Source: Pirellulales bacterium
GTDB lineage: Bacteria; Planctomycetota; Planctomycetia; Pirellulales; JAICIG01
DNA: 6,134 nucleotides
Assembly: GCA_025924495.1 (NCBI GenBank)
Contig: JAICIG010000462.1
Coordinates: 1 to 6,134, forward strand
Direction of reading: 5' to 3'
The notes beneath the pieces were generated by a model. That model did no database searches and was not told the DNA's origin. It saw only the letters and a program-made list of their open reading frames with translations. Every line of letters starts with the position of its first letter. The first letter of the stretch is position 1. Both the position numbers and the translations under genes were made by a program. Shown piece after piece: positions 1 through 4,347 of the stretch.

Positions 1-1
1 G

Positions 2-82
2 AATTCAGAGAATTTCATCGCTGACGCGCTCGCGTTGAAAGCAATTCAACTGCGGCAATCATCGCAACCGATACTCACCTAG
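2..82 (+). CDS. Possible C-terminal tail of a gene cut by the left window edge
   Basis: One plus-strand frame is open from the first bases of the window to a TAG at 80-82, giving 26 residues that begin NSENFIADALALK and end QPILT. The other two plus frames stop by base 36. On the minus strand every frame meets a stop within 48 bases of the edge, so a minus-strand gene leaving the window would have to start almost at the edge; the only such ATG (18-16) has no ribosome binding site. The peptide matches no family I recognise and is too short to judge by codon use, so it may be chance. Confidence 0.15.
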   Translation, partial: NSENFIADALALKAIQLRQSSQPILT

Positions 83-232
83 GCGGCCATTTGAGCCGGT
101 CGCTTACGGGAAACCATCACGCTGGCGCCGTTTGAATTTGCAGAATTCAAGAGGCTGCGAAAACCAGCCGCGCGAATTCGGATGATCGTCCGACTTTCGC
201 GAAAAGCGCTACCACAGCAACAGCATTCAGCC
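83..232. other. Stretch with no supported gene
   Basis: Between the possible gene tail and the small membrane ORF I see no RNA gene, clear promoter or terminator. One plus-strand frame is open from 95 through to 340, and its ATG at 182 could give a longer form of the small ORF, but the extra residues are basic and featureless. Two GAATTC sites (143-148 and 174-179) lie here, and a third is at the first bases of the window. Confidence 0.4.
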
Positions 233-340
233 ATGCGCACAGAAAACAGCCGATCCTGGCACAGCGCATTAATTGACGGGTATCCGCTGGCCGGATTTCT
301 CGTGCTGGCGGCGTACCTGTTGTGGGCCTTCGTTCTCTAG
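233..340 (+). CDS. Possible small single-pass membrane protein (35 aa)
   Basis: An ATG at 233 opens a 35-codon ORF ending in TAG at 338-340. It is too short for ordinary ORF finders. The first 15 residues are polar and charged (MRTENSRSWHSALID). Residues 17-35 form an uninterrupted hydrophobic segment (YPLAGFLVLAAYLLWAFVL) that would make one C-terminal membrane helix. An in-frame ATG at 182 would give 52 aa with a basic extension. Neither start has a visible Shine-Dalgarno sequence, which counts against it. It ends 54 bases before the oligopeptidase start on the same strand, so co-transcription is possible. I recognise no family. The polar-then-hydrophobic layout is suggestive, but a chance ORF remains at least as likely. 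Confidence 0.27.
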   Translation: MRTENSRSWHSALIDGYPLAGFLVLAAYLLWAFVL

Positions 341-349
341 CGTTAAAGT
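320..349 (+). promoter_or_regulatory. Weak candidate promoter for the oligopeptidase gene
   Basis: TTGTGG at 320-325 and TAAAGT at 344-349, with an 18-base spacer, match the sigma-70 consensus at 3/6 and 4/6 positions. Transcription would start near 356, giving a leader of about 40 bases. It overlaps the end of the small membrane ORF. The match is weak and the placement rests mainly on lying just upstream of the gene. Confidence 0.18.
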
Positions 350-383
350 GGGCTTTTCGACGCCCGCCGCACGAGACGCTAGA
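336..383 (+). repeat. Nested inverted repeat in front of the oligopeptidase gene
   Basis: TCTAGCGT at 336-343 and ACGCTAGA at 376-383 are perfect 8-base complements. Inside them GTGGGC (348-353) and GCCCGC (362-367) can form a 6-bp stem with one G-U pair and an 8-base loop. The right outer arm runs into the ribosome binding site AGAAAGG (381-387), and the left arm overlaps the TAG of the small ORF. If folded, it would partly cover the start region of the downstream gene. An 8-bp repeat at this distance is expected a few times by chance in 6 kb, so only its position makes it notable. Confidence 0.35.
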
Positions 384-394
384 AAGGCCGCGAC

Positions 395-2209
395 GTGACT
401 TCAGCAGAACCGCATGACCCGCCTTCGCGCTGGGATGTGTCCAATATTTATTCGAGCCTCGAGGGGGACGATTATCGCGCCGCCTTCGCGCAGCTGGAAT
501 GCGAACTGAGCGAGCTGGCGGCCTTTTGCGACGACAAACAAATTCGTCGGCTCAGCGCGGCGCCGCAGGCTGAACCATCGTTAGCGCTCGCACTCGTCGA
601 AGCGATCGAACGAGTGAATGCTGTCGCGCTGCTCGCCGAAACGCTCGACTCGTTCATTCATGCTTTCGTTTCCACCAACAGCTACGACGCGCTGGCGGCG
701 CGCGAGGCCTCGAAGCTCGAACTCGTCGAGACTCGACGGCGGCAACTGCACGTGCGGCTGCAGGGCTGGATTGGTTCACTGGAGCCATTGCTAACCGAGT
801 TGATCGTCGGCAACGAAGTGCTTAAAGAGCATGCCTTCTTTCTGCAGGATACGGCGAAACAAAGCCGGTACCTGATGAGCGAGGAACTCGAGGCCTTGGC
901 CTCCGAGCTGAGCCTGGATGCCGGCGGAGCCTTCGGCAAGTTGCAGGGAAATGTGACCAGCCAACTAAAGGTTGCATTCGAGCGCGATGGCCGCAGCGAA
1001 ATCCTGCCGATCACGGTGATCAGGAATTTTTGCTTCGATCCCGATGCTGAGGTCCGCCGCCGAGCTTACGAAGCGGAACAACAAGGCTGGACTTCAATTC
1101 GCACCACCGTGGCGGCCTGCCTGAACGGCGTTAAGGGGACGGCGTTAACGCTCAGCCGGCGACGTGGGCGCGCCAGCGTGCTCGACGCGGCGTTGGACCA
1201 GAATCGCATCGACCGGCCGACGCTCGATGCGTTGCTTGGCGCCATTCGGGAAGCATTTCCGATGTTCCGCCGCTATCTGTCCGCAAAGGCGCGGAAGCTC
1301 GGCAAGCACCAATTGGCCTGGTGGGATTTATTCGCCCCGTTAGGCGCCGCACATACGACGTTCGCCTGGCGCGAGGCGCGCGATTTCATCGCGGAAAAAT
1401 TCGGCTCATTCCACGAGGAACTCGGAGCTTTTGCCGCGAGGGCCTTCGATCGGGCTTGGATCGATGGCCTGCCGCGTGATGGCAAACGAGGCGGCGCATT
1501 TTGCATGCCAGTGATTGGCGTGGACGAGAGTCGGATTCTCGCCAATTTCGACGGCAGCTTCGAGCAGGTCAGCACGTTGGCTCACGAACTTGGGCACGGC
1601 TACCACAATCATTGTCAGCGCGGACTGAAGCCGTTGCTGCGAGGCGCCCCTTCCACGCTCGCCGAGACCGCCAGCATTTTTTGTGAAACGTTGATCGCCG
1701 AAGCGGCCTTGGCCGAAGCCAAGCCGGACGAGCAGTTGATGATCCTCGAAGCCCAGCTTGCCGGCGCGACGCAGGTCTGCCTCGATATCAGTTCCCGGTT
1801 CCTGTTCGAATCGGCCGTATTCGCTCGGCGCCAGGAAAGCGAATTGAGCCCCGACGAATTCTGCGATCTGATGCTCGGCGCCCAGCACGAAACCTACGGC
1901 GACGGCATCGACCCTGCCACCTACCATCGCTATATGTGGCTGTGGAAGCCGCATTACTACAGCCACGAGCACAATTTCTATAATTTTCCCTACGCATTCG
2001 GACACTTGTTCGCTCTCGGCCTGTTTGCCATCTATCGCCAGGACGGGCGCGCCTTCGTGCCGCGCTACAAGGAGCTGCTCCGCGCCACGAATCAGGAGTA
2101 CGCCGCCCCGCTGGCCGCCCGATTTGGAATTGACATCACACAACCCGACTTTTGGCGGAACAGCCTGCGGATTGTGGCGAGCCAGCTAGATCGGTTTGAG
2201 GCGATCTAA
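395..2209 (+). CDS. pepF: M3-family oligoendopeptidase (PepF-like zinc metallopeptidase)
   Basis: This 604-aa cytoplasmic zinc peptidase (no signal peptide) should hydrolyse short oligopeptides internally during peptide turnover. The zinc site is HELGH at 397-401 (H397 and H401 ligands, E398 catalytic), and E424 in LAETAS is the likely third ligand 23 residues on. The preceding RGGAFCMPV and FDGSFEQVSTLA, and the C-terminal HNFYNFPYAFG at 526-536 (His/Tyr substrate-binding loop), are typical of the pepF/M3 subfamily of about 590-600 aa. The N-terminal third is the helical PepF-type domain, starting with the usual RWDVSNIYSSL near residue 12. The GTG start at 395 has AGAAAGG (381-387) seven bases upstream. 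Length and motifs are complete, so it looks active. It could be annotated under another M3 name; the family is certain, the exact substrate range is not. Confidence 0.95.
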   Translation: MTSAEPHDPPSRWDVSNIYSSLEGDDYRAAFAQLECELSELAAFCDDKQIRRLSAAPQAEPSLALALVEAIERVNAVALLAETLDSFIHAFVSTNSYDALAAREASKLELVETRRRQLHVRLQGWIGSLEPLLTELIVGNEVLKEHAFFLQDTAKQSRYLMSEELEALASELSLDAGGAFGKLQGNVTSQLKVAFERDGRSEILPITVIRNFCFDPDAEVRRRAYEAEQQGWTSIRTTVAACLNGVKGTALTLSRRRGRASVLDAALDQNRIDRPTLDALLGAIREAFPMFRRYLSAKARKLGKHQLAWWDLFAPLGAAHTTFAWREARDFIAEKFGSFHEELGAFAARAFDRAWIDGLPRDGKRGGAFCMPVIGVDESRILANFDGSFEQVSTLAHELGHGYHNHCQRGLKPLLRGAPSTLAETASIFCETLIAEAALAEAKPDEQLMILEAQLAGATQVCLDISSRFLFESAVFARRQESELSPDEFCDLMLGAQHETYGDGIDPATYHRYMWLWKPHYYSHEHNFYNFPYAFGHLFALGLFAIYRQDGRAFVPRYKELLRATNQEYAAPLAARFGIDITQPDFWRNSLRIVASQLDRFEAI

Positions 2210-2232
2210 GCTTCGAGGTTGAAAACTTGTCG

Positions 2233-2252
2233 GGCGCCAGCATCACGGCGCC
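2233..2252 (+). terminator. GC hairpin just after the oligopeptidase stop (weak terminator candidate)
   Basis: GGCGCC at 2233-2238 and GGCGCC at 2247-2252 form a perfect 6-bp stem with an 8-base loop, 23 bases after the TAA. The following bases are AAAGCGAATT with no T run, so it is not a classical intrinsic terminator. It may instead protect the 3' end of the message or be incidental, since GGCGCC is self-complementary and common in GC-rich DNA. Confidence 0.25.
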
Positions 2253-2326
2253 AAAGCGAATTGCCGTAGTGCCGCCTGCTCCAAGCGGTCATCTGCACCC
2301 AAAACCGGACATTGAACGGTAAACTT

Positions 2327-2349
2327 GCTCCCCGAACTCGGGTTGGAGC
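2327..2349 (+). repeat. Bulged GC hairpin in the oligopeptidase-SDR gap
   Basis: GCTC plus CCCG (2327-2334) pairs with CGGG (2339-2342) plus GAGC (2346-2349), leaving a 4-base loop AACT and a 3-base bulge (TTG, 2343-2345). The 8 pairs are mostly G-C. It overlaps the -35 element of the candidate promoter for the next gene, so it may be a DNA-level symmetry, part of the oligopeptidase transcript's 3' end, or chance. Confidence 0.3.
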
Positions 2350-2371
2350 GAATCGGCGGCCTCGGTAAAAT
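2343..2371 (+). promoter_or_regulatory. Candidate sigma-70-like promoter for the SDR gene
   Basis: TTGGAG at 2343-2348 is followed after exactly 17 bases by TAAAAT at 2366-2371, matching consensus at 3/6 and 5/6. The same TAAAAT -10 sequence, also at 17-base spacing, lies upstream of the secreted-protein gene. The predicted transcript start is near 2378, giving a leader of about 130 bases before the GTG. The -35 is weak, so the call depends mostly on the -10 and the spacing. Confidence 0.35.
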
Positions 2372-2376
2372 TCGTT

Positions 2377-2410
2377 CTCTCAGGTCGTCTGACGATGGAC
2401 GGCCTGGGGG
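2377..2410 (+). promoter_or_regulatory. Thirteen-base-pair stem-loop at the predicted start of the SDR leader
   Basis: Bases 2377-2389 pair along their whole length with 2398-2410: 13 consecutive pairs including three G-U, with an 8-base loop (TGACGATG). It begins at the transcript start predicted from the TAAAAT promoter. The right-arm heptamer GACGGCC (2398-2404) recurs at 2438-2444 inside the loop of the following terminator-like hairpin, so the left arm GGTCGTC could pair with either copy. That is the only visible hint of alternative folding. I recognise no known riboswitch class. Confidence 0.35.
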
Positions 2411-2421
2411 CAAGGAAGTAA

Positions 2422-2473
2422 CAGCCAGTCAGGACGCGACGGCCACGATGCGCTCCCGCGTCGGCTGGTTTTT
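2422..2473 (+). terminator. Terminator-like hairpin with a T run, just before the SDR gene
   Basis: GACGCG (2433-2438) pairs with CGCGTC (2457-2462). CAGCC (2422-2426) pairs with GGCTG (2463-2467) across a 6-base bulge, or alternatively CCAG (2425-2428) pairs with CTGG (2465-2468). The stem is followed by TTTTT at 2469-2473. A GC stem ending in a T run is the form of an intrinsic terminator. It sits only 36 bases before the SDR start and downstream of the candidate promoter, so it could end the oligopeptidase transcript or act as an attenuator in the SDR leader. The bulge and 18-base loop make it imperfect. Confidence 0.38.
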
Positions 2474-2498
2474 GAAATAGCTCGACATTCCTAGGCAT

Positions 2499-2503
2499 GG
2501 AGG
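2499..2503 (+). promoter_or_regulatory. Ribosome binding site fixing the SDR GTG start
   Basis: GGAGG lies six bases before the GTG at 2510. It decides the start because the nearby ATG at 2497 is out of frame and runs into TAA after six codons, while the GTG leads directly into the Rossmann strand VLVTG. Confidence 0.7.
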
Positions 2504-2509
2504 CCGGTT

Positions 2510-3430
2510 GTGGATAAGGTCCTGGTTACCGGGGTAGACGAACTTATCGGCGCGAACATCGCCTGGACGCTGGCCGATCGCTGCGACGTTCTGGCGGTTT
2601 CGGGGCGCGGGGCGGCGCCGGCCGGCTGTCGATTGCTGGACTGCAGCGTCGATCATCTGAGCGAGCTCGAGCGGCAGATCGAAACCGAAGCGCCGCGCGC
2701 AATCATTTACTGCGGCGCGTTTTCGCGTTCGGCCTGGGATTTGGCGCAAATGCCGCTCGCCAAATCCTCCAACGAAATCGATCTGGTCCGCCAATTGGCA
2801 GAACTAACCGAGCACGGCCCTTCGCGGTTGATCGTCATCTGCACCGATGGCGTGTTCGCGGGGCCGCGCATGTTTCATGGCGAAGACGCACGCACACGCG
2901 CCTCCGGCCGAAACGGCGAAGCCGCCTTGGCGATCGAACAAGCGCTGGCGGGAACTCGATCGCTCCTGATTCGCACCCATGCCTACGGCTGGGGCCCAGC
3001 GGGCTCTAAAGCGAGCTATGCCGAGCGAATCTGGAACGCGTTGAGCGCCGGAGACCAATGCGACGTCGACGCGGAGCGTCATGCAACGCCGATTCTGGCC
3101 AGCGATCTGGCGGAACTGCTGTACAGGGCCATGCAACTCGAACTCGAAGGCGTGCTCCACATCGCCGGGGCCGAGCGCACCAGCATGTTCCGGTTTGCAG
3201 CCGAACTAGCTGCCGCGTGCGGCTTTGCCGGCAGGCAGGTCCGCCCGATCGAAAGTTCGCAACCGCGTCATGGCAACGTCGACGAAACGTCTCTCAATAC
3301 ACAACTCGTTCGTCGGCAACTCGGAATGCCGCTGCCGTTGTTGCGAGAAGGGCTGATGCGTTTCGCCGCCCAAGCGCGGGTCGATTACCGTGAGAAGCTA
3401 ACCGGCGGCATCCTGGCCGTCGCAGCTTGA
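2510..3430 (+). CDS. RmlD-like extended SDR protein lacking the catalytic Tyr/Lys pair
   Basis: This 306-aa cytoplasmic protein is built like dTDP-4-dehydrorhamnose reductase and related sugar-nucleotide SDRs. Visible are the first Rossmann strand VLVTG (4-8), CTDGVFAG (111-118, the family's STDxVFDG), LLIRTHAYGWGP (152-163), HATPILASDLAELL (191-204) and the C-terminal TSLNTQLVRRQLG...PLPLLREGL block (260-282). Two features are abnormal. The TGxxGxxG loop reads TGVDELIG, with Glu11 for the middle Gly. The YGxxKxxxE helix reads NGEAALAIE (135-143), putting Asn135 and Ala139 where the catalytic Tyr and Lys belong. Inference: it probably does not perform normal RmlD reduction and may be a regulatory, binding or altered-chemistry relative. 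No other rhamnose genes are nearby. The open frame is full length, arguing against a decaying pseudogene. The superfamily is secure, the function unknown. Confidence 0.88.
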   Translation: MDKVLVTGVDELIGANIAWTLADRCDVLAVSGRGAAPAGCRLLDCSVDHLSELERQIETEAPRAIIYCGAFSRSAWDLAQMPLAKSSNEIDLVRQLAELTEHGPSRLIVICTDGVFAGPRMFHGEDARTRASGRNGEAALAIEQALAGTRSLLIRTHAYGWGPAGSKASYAERIWNALSAGDQCDVDAERHATPILASDLAELLYRAMQLELEGVLHIAGAERTSMFRFAAELAAACGFAGRQVRPIESSQPRHGNVDETSLNTQLVRRQLGMPLPLLREGLMRFAAQARVDYREKLTGGILAVAA

Positions 3431-3436
3431 CGCATT

Positions 3437-3455
3437 GCGGCGCCTTCAGCGCCGC
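3437..3455. terminator. Shared hairpin between convergent genes (bidirectional terminator candidate)
   Basis: GCGGCGC (3437-3443) and GCGCCGC (3449-3455) form a perfect 7-bp all-GC stem with a 5-base loop. It lies within the 29 bases separating the SDR TGA from the HAD-gene TAG, 6 bases from the former and 4 from the latter. Being symmetrical it would form in either transcript. Neither side has a clear T run, so it would be a weak intrinsic terminator or a transcript-end protector. Confidence 0.5.
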
Positions 3456-3459
3456 CGGC

Positions 3460-4131
3460 CTACCGTGGCGGCAGCCCAAGCAGCTCGTAGATCCGCGGAT
3501 CGGCGAGGCTCTGGGCGACAATCGCTGCGCCGGTGAAATCATGCGAATGGCTGTGGCCGCCCGGCACAGCGACCGCGATCGCGCCGGCGGATACCGCAGC
3601 GCGGCAGCCGTTGTGGCTGTCCTCCAAAACCATCATCTCGGCAGGTTCAACACCGAGGCGAGACGCCGCCTTCAGGTAGATTTCTGGTTGCGGCTTCCCC
3701 TCGACGACATCTTCAGCCGTCAGGATGAATTCGAATCGCGGTTCAAGATGGAACCGGCCTAGCACGCCCGTCACGAAGCGTCGCCCGCTGCTTGTGCCAA
3801 TCGCCTTGGGAATGTCGGCGTGCTCGAGCGCGGCGAGCAACTGTTCGGCGCCGGGCATCAGAGCCAGACGAGCGTCGAGAACCGCTGGAAAGATCTCGGC
3901 CGTTTCGGCAGCCAGCGTCTCGACGGTATCGCTAAGACCATGATGGTCAATCATCAATTGCAAGGCCACGCGCGAAGGTCGTCCCATCATCGCATTGAGC
4001 AAATCGGCGCCAAACACATGCCCGCGGCGTCGCAGCAGTTCAGTCCCTACGTCCTGATAAAGTTCTTCGGTGTTAAACAGTAAGCCGTCGAGATCGAAAA
4101 CGACGGCGCGCGGACGCTGTAAACCAGACAT
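3460..4131 (-). CDS. HAD-superfamily hydrolase, beta-phosphoglucomutase/phosphatase-like
   Basis: The product is a cytoplasmic HAD phosphohydrolase or phosphomutase of subfamily I with a helical cap. Numbered from the ATG at 4131 (223 aa), motif I is FDLDGLLFNTE with D13 (nucleophile) and D15 (acid/base). Motif II is GTSSGR with T113, motif III is GKPQPEIY with K146, and motif IV is VLEDSHNG with E170 and D171 for magnesium. The cap occupies about residues 16-90 and contains the MMGRP loop common in beta-PGM-like enzymes. All catalytic residues are present, so it should act on a small phosphorylated metabolite, but the substrate cannot be read from sequence. A TTG at 4140 would add three residues (MVS). 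Neither start has a Shine-Dalgarno; ATG is preferred because little precedes motif I. A His-rich turn, HSHSHDF, near the C-terminus is of unknown meaning. Confidence 0.92.
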   Translation of the reverse strand: MSGLQRPRAVVFDLDGLLFNTEELYQDVGTELLRRRGHVFGADLLNAMMGRPSRVALQLMIDHHGLSDTVETLAAETAEIFPAVLDARLALMPGAEQLLAALEHADIPKAIGTSSGRRFVTGVLGRFHLEPRFEFILTAEDVVEGKPQPEIYLKAASRLGVEPAEMMVLEDSHNGCRAAVSAGAIAVAVPGGHSHSHDFTGAAIVAQSLADPRIYELLGLPPR

Positions 4132-4149
4132 GGAAACCAAACTTGGCGA

Positions 4150-4347
4150 GTGAATACGAGGATTTCTGTCGTAAATATTACCGATTCACCGGCAGAAAAG
4201 CTATTGCCGCTGATCGACGCCGCGCGAGCGAATCGGGGAGCGGCTGATGTAATTCTCCTGCCGCGGTTGATTGCCGACGCGACACGGGCTGCTCGGCGGT
4301 CTAAAATGCGCTCGCTGAATCATCTTGTCGGGGAGAACGGCTCATGA
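4150..4347 (+). CDS. Doubtful 65-aa ORF overlapping the start of the secreted-protein gene
   Basis: A GTG at 4150 opens 65 codons ending in TGA at 4345-4347, which overlaps the ATG of the next gene in an ATGA arrangement typical of translational coupling. The start has no ribosome binding site. Residues 5-38 (ISVVNI, a helix with DAARANRG, then AADVILLP) resemble the beginning of a carbon-nitrogen hydrolase (nitrilase superfamily), where a beta strand and helix lead to xxLPE. Here Arg39 replaces the catalytic Glu and the ORF ends soon after. By hand count its GC at third codon positions is about 57%. The best promoter for the downstream gene lies inside it. It could be a remnant of a lost gene, a coupled small ORF, or chance; chance is most likely. 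Confidence 0.2.
   Translation: MNTRISVVNITDSPAEKLLPLIDAARANRGAADVILLPRLIADATRAARRSKMRSLNHLVGENGS
4171..4181. promoter_or_regulatory. AT-rich palindrome in the divergent region; possible HAD-gene -10 or operator
   Basis: GTAAATATTAC is a GTAA-N3-TTAC inverted repeat in an AT-rich patch within GC-rich DNA, 40 bases upstream of the HAD ATG. On the minus strand it reads GTAATATTTAC, containing TAATAT (4/6 match to a -10). A transcript from it would start near 4168 and have a leader of about 37 bases. No convincing -35 is found 16-18 bases upstream. It could be a promoter element, a repressor site, or neither. Confidence 0.25.
4279..4307 (+). promoter_or_regulatory. Candidate sigma-70-like promoter of the secreted-protein gene
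   Basis: GCGACA (4279-4284; 4/6 to TTGACA) and TAAAAT (4302-4307; 5/6 to TATAAT) are separated by 17 bases, the best spacing. Transcription would begin near 4314, about 30 bases before the ATG, a compact leader holding only the ribosome binding site. This is the strongest promoter I can see in the window, and it suggests the secreted gene is transcribed on its own. Confidence 0.5.
4330..4335 (+). promoter_or_regulatory. Ribosome binding site of the secreted-protein gene
   Basis: GGGGAG lies eight bases before the ATG at 4344. Together with the signal peptide starting at that ATG, it fixes the start. Confidence 0.65.

Noticed and set aside
1406..2143. A 245-codon open frame antisense to the oligopeptidase gene
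   Set aside because: It lies wholly within a gene with complete zinc-site and substrate-loop motifs, has no recognisable domain, and long antisense frames are common opposite GC-rich coding DNA.
2378..2509. A known riboswitch class in the SDR leader
   Set aside because: The conserved cores I can recall for common classes (cyclic di-GMP, SAM, cobalamin, TPP) are not visible, so only an unclassified structured leader is proposed.
2289..2794. Minus-strand open frames across the gap before the SDR gene
   Set aside because: Their translations look random, they lack ribosome binding sites, and they cover the promoter, hairpin and GGAGG/GTG signals of the plus-strand gene.
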